20,037 nucleotides of DNA, from assembly GCA_017853515.1 (NCBI GenBank), contig JAFMJK010000014.1, positions 1-20,037 on the forward strand, written 5' to 3'. Below the pieces are notes generated by a model. That model was given only the letters and a program-made list of their open reading frames with translations, was not told where the DNA came from and ran no database searches. Below are positions 7,520 to 14,219 of the stretch, in pieces (the first letter of the stretch is position 1; every line of letters starts with the position of its first letter). This DNA comes from Chthoniobacterales bacterium (GTDB taxonomy: Bacteria > Verrucomicrobiota > Verrucomicrobiia > Chthoniobacterales > JACTMZ01). A program made the position numbers and the translations under genes.

Positions 7520-8178
7520 CGCCGCAAGCACGTTCTGCCTCGGCGTGGACGATCGCGCTGGTCGTTGTCTTTGCTGCTCTGCTCACTGCCGGCTTCGCGG
7601 TGTGGGACCAACAGGTTCTCCAAGCCGTGCGCGACGGTGCGGGGAAAGATTGGCGCGGGCTTGCCCGGTTCCTCTCGCGATACGGTGATTTCCCTTGGCT
7701 GCTCGGCGGGGGACTGGTCGCGCTCGCTCTCTGCCTTCGCTTCCGGCGGCGTGATCTGGCGCGCATTTTCACGGCGATGTTGTTGGCGGGAGTCCTCGCC
7801 GGACTTGCCTCGAATGTCATAAAACTCGGCACGGGGAGAGTGCGTCCGCGCGTGGAAAACGTGGAACACGGATGGTATGGATCCACGCACGAAGGCCGAT
7901 GGGTGTCCCTGAGCCACGATTTCCAGGCCTTCCCCTCTTCGCACTCGGCATGCGCCTTCGGATTTTTCTTCCCGCTGTTTCTTTCGCGTCGATGGCTCGG
8001 CTCGGCCGGATTGATTGTCGCCTCGGCCATTGCCTGGTCGCGCGTGCAGCTCAATGCCCATCACGTGTCCGACATCGCCGGCGGGGCGATCATCGGAGTG
8101 CTGGCGGGATGGCTGGTCTGGCGCTGGATTGTTGAGCGCGGAGGCCTCTCGCGCTGGCTGGGCGACAAAGCGCGCTAA
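7516..8178 (+). CDS. PAP2-family membrane phosphatase
   Basis: PAP2 enzymes remove phosphate from membrane lipids such as phosphatidate or undecaprenyl diphosphate. The 220-residue protein has several hydrophobic helices (about 10-30, 60-76, 84-102, 146-157, 163-176 and 187-204). It carries all three catalytic motifs: KLGTGRVRP (K103 to P111, the KX6RP motif), PSSHS (140-144, variant of PSGH, H143) and SRVQLNAHHVSD (S175 to D186, the SRX5HX3D motif). The exact lipid substrate cannot be told. The ATG at 7516 overlaps the stop of the amylase-family gene in ATGA, making this the fourth gene of the chain. Its stop TAA overlaps the stop of the convergent HIT gene within CTAA. A longer upstream frame inside the preceding gene was rejected as non-coding. 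Confidence 0.92.
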   Translation: MTPQARSASAWTIALVVVFAALLTAGFAVWDQQVLQAVRDGAGKDWRGLARFLSRYGDFPWLLGGGLVALALCLRFRRRDLARIFTAMLLAGVLAGLASNVIKLGTGRVRPRVENVEHGWYGSTHEGRWVSLSHDFQAFPSSHSACAFGFFFPLFLSRRWLGSAGLIVASAIAWSRVQLNAHHVSDIAGGAIIGVLAGWLVWRWIVERGGLSRWLGDKAR

Positions 8179-8513
8179 CCCGGCGGCCAATCCATCGGGC
8201 GGCCGCCGAGGAGATGGACGTGTAGGTGGGGCACGCTTTCCCCGGCATGGGGACCGTTGTTGATGATCAGGCGGTAGCCGGTTTCCTCGAGTCCCTGCTC
8301 CTTGGCTAGGTCGCGCGCGGCGAGGAGAAGATTTCCGAGAAGCGGGGCATCGCTTGCCGCGGCTTGTCCGATGCGGGTGATCGGCTTGCGCGGAATGACG
8401 AGAATGTGAACCGGCGCCTGGGGATTGATGTCGTGGATGGCGAGGATCTCGTCGTCGTTGCGGATGATTTTGGCCGGGATTTCCCCCGCGGCGATGCGCT
8501 CGAAGAGAGTCAT
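8175..8513 (-). CDS. HIT-family nucleotide hydrolase (HinT-like)
   Basis: HIT proteins hydrolyse nucleoside phosphoramidates and related adenylated compounds. The 112-residue protein matches the compact Hint subfamily: it opens with TLFERIAAGEIPAKII, has the DINPQAPVHILVIPRKPI segment (residues 28-45), and ends with the histidine triad PHLHVHLLGG (H96, H98 and nucleophile H100). The start is the ATG at 8513, which overlaps the previous stop in ATGA. It is the last gene of the nrdR operon, and its TAG stop shares three bases with the TAA stop of the PAP2 gene on the other strand. A longer reading frame extends upstream inside the preceding gene but has no conserved content. Confidence 0.95.
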   Translation of the reverse strand: MTLFERIAAGEIPAKIIRNDDEILAIHDINPQAPVHILVIPRKPITRIGQAAASDAPLLGNLLLAARDLAKEQGLEETGYRLIINNGPHAGESVPHLHVHLLGGRPMDWPPG

Positions 8514-9070
8514 GTCAGCTCGAGGTCGAGCGCGCGGCGTTTGCGCAGGCGCGCCGCTTGTCCGCGCACGTGGGCGACGATCTCGTTGCGCAGCGCGGCG
8601 CAATCCTTGCGCCAGCTTCGCGCGGCGCGCAGACGTTTCACGCATTCGGTGAGATCGCAGAGTTCGAGGCGCGACGTGTTGCCCTTGAGGACGCGCTGCA
8701 GCGTGTCGTCGAGTTGGCGGAAGAAGGCGAGCTCGAACCCGTCCCCGGCCCTTTCGGCCAAGCTGGCCAGGGAAATGCGCAGCGGAGGCTCGGGCATGCG
8801 GAAGGAGCGCGCCACTTCGGGATAGCCTATGACCTGGAGCACGCTGGAGACGAGGGTGTGCAGGCACTGGCTGGCGATGACGTTCTCCTCGTATTCGCGC
8901 TCGAGGTAATTGGTCACGCTCTCGGCCACGTGCGGTGCGAGCCACCACCGGCTGTAGCCCGCTCCCTCGGCGGCCTCGGCCACCGCGCGCTCGATCCAAT
9001 CGCGTTCGAAGCGCACGGCGCGGCTGTCGGGCAAGCGGACGAGCGGAAGATTGTCGGCGAGGGCGATCAC
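8510..9070 (-). CDS. Hypothetical protein with ATP-cone-like N-terminal region
   Basis: I do not recognise this 186-residue protein by name. Residues 10-91 follow the pattern of an ATP-cone: a short basic opening strand (VRLPDSRAVRFER, 11-23, compared with the usual V-K-R-DG-...-PF-R), then helix IERAVAEAAEGAG (26-38), a helix containing APHVAESVTNYLE (45-57), and the ending SSVLQVIGYPEVARSFR (75-91), where ATP-cones have V...L...G...VA..Y. Residues 95-186 are helical and basic, with a run of Arg/Lys at 171-179 that might contact nucleic acid or another protein. It lies 42 nt behind nrdR, which encodes a true ATP-cone repressor, and overlaps the HIT gene by 4 nt. The start is a GTG at 9070 with no clear ribosome site, so the exact start is uncertain. 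The ATP-cone assignment is inference from pattern. Confidence 0.75.
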   Translation of the reverse strand: MIALADNLPLVRLPDSRAVRFERDWIERAVAEAAEGAGYSRWWLAPHVAESVTNYLEREYEENVIASQCLHTLVSSVLQVIGYPEVARSFRMPEPPLRISLASLAERAGDGFELAFFRQLDDTLQRVLKGNTSRLELCDLTECVKRLRAARSWRKDCAALRNEIVAHVRGQAARLRKRRALDLELT

Positions 9071-9112
9071 GAAGGAGTTAAGGGATGAGAGATGAGGGTT
9101 GAGGGAAAGAGA

Positions 9113-9631
9113 CTAGGCAGGGACGGCGGGCGCTTTGGCGGGAGCGTTGAAGAGTTCGGGTTGGTCGGCGCGGCGCGGGGTGCGTTTTTTCATCTGCTCG
9201 ACCTCGTCGACAAATTCGCCGGCTTCCTGGAACTGGCGGTAGATCGAGGCGTAGCGGACATAGGCCACGGGATCGATGGCCTGGAGTTTTTCCATGGCGC
9301 GCAGGCCGATGAGGCGGCTGGGCACTTCGCGTCCGGTCTCCGCGCCGAGCTCGGTCACGATTTCGTCGACCAAGCGCTCGAGGGTATCGAGTTTGATCGG
9401 ACGTTTCTCGCAGGCCTTGGAGAGACTGCTCAGCAGCTTGTAGCGGTGGAAAGGTTCGATGCGGCCGCCGCGCTTGAGGACACGGAGTTCCACCTGCTCG
9501 ACTTCCTCGTAAGTGGTGTAACGTGTTCCGCAGGCGACACACTGGCGGCGACGGCGGATCCGCTCGCCTTCCTGGATGACACGCGAATCGATCACGCGGT
9601 CGCTCATGTCTCCGCAACGGGGGCAACGCAT
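9113..9631 (-). CDS. nrdR: Transcriptional repressor NrdR
   Basis: NrdR represses ribonucleotide reductase genes when dATP is high, sensing nucleotides through its ATP-cone. The 172-residue protein has the N-terminal zinc ribbon (C3, C6, C31, C34) with the DNA-contacting RIRRRRQC stretch (24-31), then an ATP-cone at about residues 49-139 containing VLKRGGRIEPF and ending YVRYASIYRQF. The last 35 residues are an Ala/Pro-rich tail, somewhat longer than in minimal NrdR proteins. The ATG at 9631 is the only start that keeps the zinc ribbon intact. No ribonucleotide reductase gene is in the window. A palindrome in its own promoter suggests autoregulation. Confidence 0.97.
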   Translation of the reverse strand: MRCPRCGDMSDRVIDSRVIQEGERIRRRRQCVACGTRYTTYEEVEQVELRVLKRGGRIEPFHRYKLLSSLSKACEKRPIKLDTLERLVDEIVTELGAETGREVPSRLIGLRAMEKLQAIDPVAYVRYASIYRQFQEAGEFVDEVEQMKKRTPRRADQPELFNAPAKAPAVPA

Positions 9632-9656
9632 GGTGGTTTTACCTGACTTTGGCTAG

Positions 9657-9684
9657 TTGGTAACACAACAGGTTGTGGTGTCAA
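9657..9684 (-). promoter_or_regulatory. Probable nrdR promoter with NrdR-box-like palindrome in the spacer
   Basis: Read on the minus strand, a perfect -35 TTGACA (9679-9684) and a weaker -10 TACCAA (9657-9662) are separated by exactly 16 bp, which would start transcription near 9650, some 20 bases before the nrdR ATG. The 16-bp spacer (9663-9678 on the plus strand, ACACAACAGGTTGTGG) contains the palindrome CACAAC-AG-GTTGTG. It agrees at 12 of 16 positions with the published NrdR-box consensus acaCwAtATaTwGtgt, including the outer C-w-A and T-w-G halves. NrdR boxes usually occur as pairs, and I do not see a convincing second box. Binding by NrdR is therefore inference. Confidence 0.55.
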
Positions 9685-9716
9685 TACCCTTGGTTGCAGT
9701 TTTGCCATCCCCTATC

Positions 9717-10244
9717 ATGACCGGAATGGACGGGGGCAAATTCAAGGTGGGCCGCATCACATTGAGTGATCGCGCGGCGGCGGGTGTTTACGACGACGCC
9801 AGCGGACCGGAGATCGAGCGGGTGCTCGGGGAGTTCTTTGCCGAGGCTTTGCAATTCGAGGTCCGCGTGCTGCCCGACGACCGCGCAAGTATCGAGGAGG
9901 CGTTGCGGGAAATGGTGGCGGGGGAAATTCCTCTCATTGTCACCACCGGCGGCACGGGTCCCTCGGCTCGCGATGTCACGCCGGAGGCGACGCGCGCGGT
10001 CATTGAAAAAGAATTGCCGGGCTTCGGCGAGATCATGCGCCTCAAGTCGTTCGAGAAAGTTCCGACGTCCATTCTCACCCGTGCGGTGGCGGGTGTTGCG
10101 GGCCGCTCGCTCGTCATCAATCTTCCCGGACGTCCCTCGGCCATCGCCGAATGTCTGACGTTGATCGCCCCGGCTATCGCCGAATGCCTTGACCATGTGG
10201 CGGGATGGCGTCCGCGGTTGTCCGCTGCTAAAACGCGCTCGTGA
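9717..10244 (+). CDS. MogA/MoaB-family molybdopterin biosynthesis protein
   Basis: Proteins of this family adenylate molybdopterin before molybdenum insertion in molybdenum cofactor synthesis. Some MoaB members have lost that activity. The 175-residue protein has the family signature TTGGTGPSARDVTPEA (residues 76-91, with D86 near the active site) and the conserved VINLPGRPSAIAECL near residue 133-147. The N-terminus, VGRITLSDRAAAGVYDD, matches the first strand and the SDR motif of MogA. Two in-frame ATGs, at 9717 and 9726, are both possible, and neither has a good ribosome site. No other molybdenum cofactor genes are in the window. The stop overlaps the next GTG start by 4 nt. Confidence 0.9.
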   Translation: MTGMDGGKFKVGRITLSDRAAAGVYDDASGPEIERVLGEFFAEALQFEVRVLPDDRASIEEALREMVAGEIPLIVTTGGTGPSARDVTPEATRAVIEKELPGFGEIMRLKSFEKVPTSILTRAVAGVAGRSLVINLPGRPSAIAECLTLIAPAIAECLDHVAGWRPRLSAAKTRS

Positions 10245-10924
10245 AAACCCGCGTGTTTCTGGTGCGGCATGGCGCGACAGTTTTGTCGGCCGAGGACCGC
10301 TTTGCCGGAGCGACCGATGTCGAGCTGAGTGAAACCGGAAGAAGCCAGGTCCGCGCACTGTCTCGGCGCCTGGCCCCGCAACCGATCTCGGCTTTCTACG
10401 CCTCGCCGCTTGGACGGACCATGGAAACCGCGAACATTCTCGCCGGGCCGCATGGCAAACCGGTGACGCCGGAGTCCGGTCTCCTTGAGATCAACCACGG
10501 CGTCTGGGAGGGACTGACACGTCTCGAGGCTGAAACGAAGTTCGGCGACACGTATGCGAGGTGGGAGTCCGATCCTTTCAACTTCGCGCCGGAAGGCGGG
10601 GAGACGGGCCTTGCGGTCGCGGCGCGCGCCATGCCAGCGCTGCTCGACATTATCGCCCGGCACCCGGGTGAGATGGTTTGCCTCGTTTCGCACAAGGCAA
10701 CGATTCGCCTCCTGCTTGGCGCGGTGCTCGGGTTCGATCCGCGGCGCTACCGCGATCACCTCGACCTGAACCCCGCTTCGCTCACCGTTCTCGATTCCAC
10801 CGGCGCGACGAATGCGCGGCTCACGCTTTACAATGACGTGGCGCATTATGCGCCGGACGGAATGGCTGTTCCTCCGGTGCCGGGCGGGCGGTTATCGCGG
10901 GTGTGGGGGGACGCGAAAAAGTAG
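10241..10924 (+). CDS. Histidine phosphatase family protein (phosphoglycerate mutase-like)
   Basis: The 227-residue protein belongs to the branch-1 histidine phosphatases, which transfer or remove phosphate through a phosphohistidine. The catalytic set is visible: LVRHGAT with R9 and nucleophile H10, R59 in SPLGRTMET, E83 in LLEINHGVWEG and H151 in LVSHKATIR. The length and the EINHGVWEG loop suit a broad-specificity phosphatase or a CobC-like alpha-ribazole phosphatase at least as well as a glycolytic mutase, and the sequence does not decide. A BtuF-like cobalamin-binding protein lies 4 kb away, too far to be strong support for CobC. The GTG start lies inside the stop of the preceding gene (GTGA). 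A hairpin terminator follows the TAG stop directly. Confidence 0.88.
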   Translation: MKTRVFLVRHGATVLSAEDRFAGATDVELSETGRSQVRALSRRLAPQPISAFYASPLGRTMETANILAGPHGKPVTPESGLLEINHGVWEGLTRLEAETKFGDTYARWESDPFNFAPEGGETGLAVAARAMPALLDIIARHPGEMVCLVSHKATIRLLLGAVLGFDPRRYRDHLDLNPASLTVLDSTGATNARLTLYNDVAHYAPDGMAVPPVPGGRLSRVWGDAKK

Positions 10925-10945
10925 AAGCGGCATCCTGCCGCTTTT
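10925..10945. terminator. Bidirectional intrinsic terminator between the phosphatase gene and rpiA
   Basis: An 8-bp perfect stem, AAGCGGCA (10925-10932) with TGCCGCTT (10936-10943), closes a TCC loop directly after the stop of the phosphatase gene. On the plus strand it runs into TTTT. On the minus strand the rpiA stop TAA (10944-10946) touches the stem and the hairpin is followed by CTACTTTTT. The layout therefore serves both convergent genes. Confidence 0.8.
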
Positions 10946-11675
10946 ACTTCACGGAGACTTCGCGGACTTTCCCGGTGACGCGGTCGCGTTGCAGATGACG
11001 CAGCCCGTGCGCCCCGGCCACGATGAGATCATCGGTCAGTCCGAGGAACAGTCCGTGCGCGGCCACGCCTGCACGCGTGTCGAGTTCCGCGGCCAGTTCT
11101 TCGGGATCGGCGATCGGACCGAAGCGGCAGTCGTAGATGAAGTTTCCCTCCTCCGTGACGAACGGTTGGTGCGGGTCGTCCATGCGCAAGGCGGGATGTC
11201 CGCCCAGGGTCTCGAGGAAGGCGCGCTGCGATTCGCAGCCGAAAGGAAAGACTTCCACCGGCAGCGCGTGTTTGCCGCCGAGGCAGTCGGACATTTTCGA
11301 TTCGTCGACCACGATAATTTCGCGGAGCGTGACCTGCGCGACAATCTTCTCGTGGAGAAGCGCGCCGCCGCCGCCCTTGATCAGGTTGAGCCGGGGGTCG
11401 ACCTCGTCCGCGCCATCGATGGTCACATCGATGCGGACCGGACCTTGCGGGCCGAGCAGGGGGAGCCCCGCATGCGTCGCGGCACTCGCGATCTCGGCGG
11501 AAGTGGCGAAAGTTTTGATGCCTGCCAGTTCTCCCGCGGCGTGGCGGCGGGCGATCTCGCGGACGGCGTGGATGGCCGTCGATCCGGTTCCGAGGCCCAC
11601 GGTCATGCCCGGTTCCACGAAACGCACGGCATAAACCGCCGCCTGTTTTTTCAGTTCGTCCTGCGGATTCGGCAC
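10944..11675 (-). CDS. rpiA: Ribose-5-phosphate isomerase A
   Basis: RpiA interconverts ribose 5-phosphate and ribulose 5-phosphate in the non-oxidative pentose phosphate pathway. The 243-residue protein carries the family motifs in order: GLGTGSTA (substrate phosphate loop, near residue 26), TSAEIAS, DVTIDGADEVDP (catalytic Asp region), LIKGGGGALLHEKIVA (catalytic Glu in HEK) and VDESKMSD. The GTG at 11675 is chosen because it gives the N-terminus PNPQDELKKQAA, close to the QDELKK opening of E. coli RpiA. Another in-frame GTG at 11690 is possible. It is a single gene, divergent from fur and convergent with the phosphatase gene, and its stop touches the shared terminator. Confidence 0.95.
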   Translation of the reverse strand: MPNPQDELKKQAAVYAVRFVEPGMTVGLGTGSTAIHAVREIARRHAAGELAGIKTFATSAEIASAATHAGLPLLGPQGPVRIDVTIDGADEVDPRLNLIKGGGGALLHEKIVAQVTLREIIVVDESKMSDCLGGKHALPVEVFPFGCESQRAFLETLGGHPALRMDDPHQPFVTEEGNFIYDCRFGPIADPEELAAELDTRAGVAAHGLFLGLTDDLIVAGAHGLRHLQRDRVTGKVREVSVK

Positions 11676-11735
11676 CTTGCGATTATGCACGTCCCGGGGG
11701 CGCAGCGGGAGGTTTTTCCTGCGTGTCGCGCGGTC

Positions 11736-11767
11736 TTGACCTGTCCGTGCACGGCGCGGAGTATGCC
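11736..11767 (+). promoter_or_regulatory. Possible fur promoter
   Basis: In the 119-bp gap between rpiA and fur, TTGACC (11736-11741) resembles a -35 box. Downstream candidates are GAGTAT at a 17-bp spacing and TATGCC (11762-11767) at a 20-bp spacing. Neither is a strong -10 box. It lies 28 bases or more before the fur ATG. I see no clear Fur box in the gap. Confidence 0.25.
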
Positions 11768-11794
11768 CACGGCCGCGGACGCGCGGCGCCATCC

Positions 11795-12274
11795 ATGGAA
11801 CAGGCCGTGCGCAACCAAATCCGCGAGTTCCTTGCCAGCAAGGGGCTGCGCAAGACCACGCAGCGCGATGCGATCATCGAGGCCGCCTTCAGCACGGACC
11901 GCCATTACACCGCGGATGAATTGCTCGACATGTCGCACCGGATCGAGCCGACGGTCAGCCGCGCCACGGTCTACCGCACCTTGCCGATTCTGGTGGACAG
12001 CGGGCTGCTCCGGGAACTCGACCTCGGGCAGGGACGCAAGGTCTACGACCCGAATTTTGTCGACCATCCGCACCACAACCACCTTATTTGCCTCGACTGC
12101 AAAACCATCCTCGAGTTCGAGGACCTGAATATGGAACTGCTCGAGAACTGCATGGCGAGGCGCATGGGCTTCACCCCGGCCAACAAGCAGGTCCGCATCG
12201 AAGCGCGTTGCGACGAACTCCGCCTCAACGGCGTGTGCCGCAAGGGCGGCCGGGAAGTCACTGCCGCCGCCTGA
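11795..12274 (+). CDS. fur: Ferric uptake regulator family repressor
   Basis: Fur-family proteins bind DNA when loaded with a metal, usually Fe2+, Zn2+ or Mn2+. The 159-residue protein has the winged-helix domain (TTQRDAIIEA at 21-30, recognition segment SRATVYRTLPIL at 55-66) and a dimerisation domain with the metal-binding HPHHNHLICLDC (H91 to C102). The first structural cysteine pair, C99 and C102, is present, while the second is only C148 followed by RKG, so a CxxC is not complete there. C139 could replace it. HHNHLICLDC is more typical of Fur than of PerR or Zur, but the sensed metal cannot be stated from sequence. The ATG at 11795 is chosen because the longer frame adds a non-conserved Gly/Arg-rich stretch. 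Only 2 nt separate its stop from argH. Confidence 0.9.
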   Translation: MEQAVRNQIREFLASKGLRKTTQRDAIIEAAFSTDRHYTADELLDMSHRIEPTVSRATVYRTLPILVDSGLLRELDLGQGRKVYDPNFVDHPHHNHLICLDCKTILEFEDLNMELLENCMARRMGFTPANKQVRIEARCDELRLNGVCRKGGREVTAAA

Positions 12275-12276
12275 CC

Positions 12277-13653
12277 ATGTGGCACGGACGCTTCAGTAAA
12301 GACCCTTCGGAGCGCCTGCGCGCCTACGGCGAGTCCGTATCGTTCGACCGGCGCCTCGCCCTGCATGACATCGCAGGCTCGAAAGCCCATGCCGCGGCGC
12401 TGCGCAAAGCAGGACTGATCACGCCGGCCGAACTCAAAGCCATTCATCGCGGTCTCGATTCCATCGGCCGGGAAATCCGGGCCGGAAAGTTCAAGTGGCG
12501 GGAGGAACTCGAAGACGTCCACATGAACATCGAGGCGGCCCTGACCAAAAAGATCGGTCCGGCCGGTGCGAAGCTGCACACCGCGCGTTCGCGCAACGAC
12601 CAAGTGGCCACCGATCTGCGTTTGTGGATGCGCGACGAGACAAAGTCCCTCGCGGCCTCGGTTCGCTCGCTGCAGAAATCGTTGCTCGCCCTTGCCGTCC
12701 GCGCGGGCGATGCGGTCATGCCGGGCTACACGCATTTGCAACGCGCCCAACCCGTCTTGGCGGCGCATCATCTTCTGGCCTATGTCGAGATGCTCGAGCG
12801 CGATGCGCAGCGCCTGGCCGGTGCCGCACGCCGCGCCGACATCCTCCCGCTCGGTTCCGGCGCGCTGGCCGGATCCACCATCGCGCTCGACCGACGTTTC
12901 CTTGCCAAGCAACTGGGATTTTCCGCCGTCTCGCAGAACAGCATGGATGCCGTCTCCGATCGCGATTTCGCCTGCGAGTTTCTCTCCGCCTGCGCGATTT
13001 GCGGGATGCATCTTTCCCGCCTCTGCGAGGACACGGTCCTCTGGGCCTCGAGCGAATTCGGATACCTCCGCCTGAGCGACGAGCACACCACGGGATCGAG
13101 CCTGATGCCGCAGAAAAAGAATCCCGACATCGCCGAACTGGCGCGCGGCAAAACCGGGCGGCTCTATGGGAATCTGGTTTCTTTGCTCACCACGCTGAAG
13201 GGGCTTCCGCTTTCCTACAACCGCGACCTGCAGGAAGACAAAGTCCCGGTCTTTGATTCGGCCGACACGCTGGGAGCTTCGCTCGGGATCCTCTCCGAAA
13301 TGTTCGGCGCGGCGCAGTGGGATAAAAAGCGCATGGCCGCCGCGGCCGACGATGCTTTGCTCGTGGCGACGGATTGGGCCGACTACCTCGTGCGCAAAAA
13401 GCTCCCCTTCCGTCAGGCGCACGAGGCGGTGGGCAAACTCGTGGCGCTGAGCATCAAGCGCGGCGGAACGCTGCGCGACCTGACGCTCAAAGACCTGCAG
13501 TCGGCGAGCAAGTTGTTCCGCCCGGATGCCCTCCGGTGTTTGGATGCCCGGCGCTCGCTCGCCGCCCGCACCGCGGAGGGCGCGCCTTCGCCCAAGCGCG
13601 TGGCCGCCCGGTTGGCGTGGTGGCGCAAACACCTGTCCGGACGCGCCCAATGA
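12277..13653 (+). CDS. argH: Argininosuccinate lyase
   Basis: ArgH splits argininosuccinate into arginine and fumarate, the last step of arginine synthesis. The 458-residue length is normal for the family. Key segments are HMNIEAALT (82-90), HTARSRNDQVATDLRLW (101-117), PGYTHLQRAQP (149-159, catalytic T152-H153) and the superfamily signature TTGSSLMPQKKNPD (271-284, with the catalytic Ser in the GSS loop). The sequence starts WHGRFS, corresponding to the LWGGRF opening usual in ArgH. It lies 2 nt behind fur and its stop overlaps the NUDIX gene in ATGA. Linking arginine synthesis to fur is unusual and may reflect simple co-transcription. No other arg genes are in the window. Confidence 0.97.
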   Translation: MWHGRFSKDPSERLRAYGESVSFDRRLALHDIAGSKAHAAALRKAGLITPAELKAIHRGLDSIGREIRAGKFKWREELEDVHMNIEAALTKKIGPAGAKLHTARSRNDQVATDLRLWMRDETKSLAASVRSLQKSLLALAVRAGDAVMPGYTHLQRAQPVLAAHHLLAYVEMLERDAQRLAGAARRADILPLGSGALAGSTIALDRRFLAKQLGFSAVSQNSMDAVSDRDFACEFLSACAICGMHLSRLCEDTVLWASSEFGYLRLSDEHTTGSSLMPQKKNPDIAELARGKTGRLYGNLVSLLTTLKGLPLSYNRDLQEDKVPVFDSADTLGASLGILSEMFGAAQWDKKRMAAAADDALLVATDWADYLVRKKLPFRQAHEAVGKLVALSIKRGGTLRDLTLKDLQSASKLFRPDALRCLDARRSLAARTAEGAPSPKRVAARLAWWRKHLSGRAQ

Positions 13654-14219
13654 ATCCGACTCCGGGTTGGGAATTGCTCGGCGAGCAAGTCCTGCTCGAC
13701 TCGCCGCATGTCCGCGTGATCCGCGAGACCGTGCGCACCCCGGCGCGGCCCGACGGACGCGAGTGGACCAAGGTCTCCCGCAAAGTGGGCGTGACCATCG
13801 CGCCGCGCCTGCCCGACGGATCTTTCGTCCTCATCCGCGAGGAGCGCGTTCCCGCCCGCCGCGACTTCTGGCAGTTTCCCGCGGGGCAGGTCGAGAACGA
13901 GTCCGCGCCGGAGGCCATCGAGTCTGCCGCGCGGCGCGAATTGCGGGAGGAAGCCGGTTGCGATGCGTGCGGTGCGTTTGTTTACCTCGGAAAATTCTTC
14001 ACCTCGCCCGGTTTCACCGACGAGCACACGCACCAGTTTGTCGCCACGGACGTGATCTGGGACCGCGAGGCGGTGGCCCACGACGGCGAGGAGCAGATTC
14101 TTGAGGTCAAAGCTTTCCCGCTTGGCGAGCTGCGCCGCATGATTGCCGGCCAAGTGATCGAGGACGCAAACACGCTCGGACTCTATGCGAGACTTGAAGC
14201 GGGAGGGTGGTTGTCGTGA
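13650..14219 (+). CDS. NUDIX hydrolase (ADP-ribose pyrophosphatase-like)
   Basis: The 189-residue protein has the general shape of ADP-ribose pyrophosphatases: a beta-rich N-terminus, the FWQFPAGQVENE segment (73-84) and the NUDIX helix ending RRELREEAGC (95-104), followed by the FTSPGFTDEHTH loop (117-128) common in that subgroup. The NUDIX box is slightly unusual. Between G79 and the following E88 there are eight residues instead of the five of GX5EX7REUXEEXGU, while the second half (R96, E97, E100, E101, G103) is intact, so metal binding is probably kept. ADP-ribose or a related nucleotide sugar is the likely substrate. The start overlaps argH in ATGA and the stop overlaps the tatC GTG start in GTGA. 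Confidence 0.9.
   Translation: MNPTPGWELLGEQVLLDSPHVRVIRETVRTPARPDGREWTKVSRKVGVTIAPRLPDGSFVLIREERVPARRDFWQFPAGQVENESAPEAIESAARRELREEAGCDACGAFVYLGKFFTSPGFTDEHTHQFVATDVIWDREAVAHDGEEQILEVKAFPLGELRRMIAGQVIEDANTLGLYARLEAGGWLS

Noticed and set aside
5840..7531. 563-codon minus-strand frame opposite the GH13 gene
   Set aside because: The plus strand encodes a GH13 enzyme with every catalytic motif in place. The antisense translation is Arg/His-rich without recognisable motifs.
12043..13650. 535-codon minus-strand frame opposite argH
   Set aside because: argH is complete and conserved on the plus strand; the reverse translation shows no domain.
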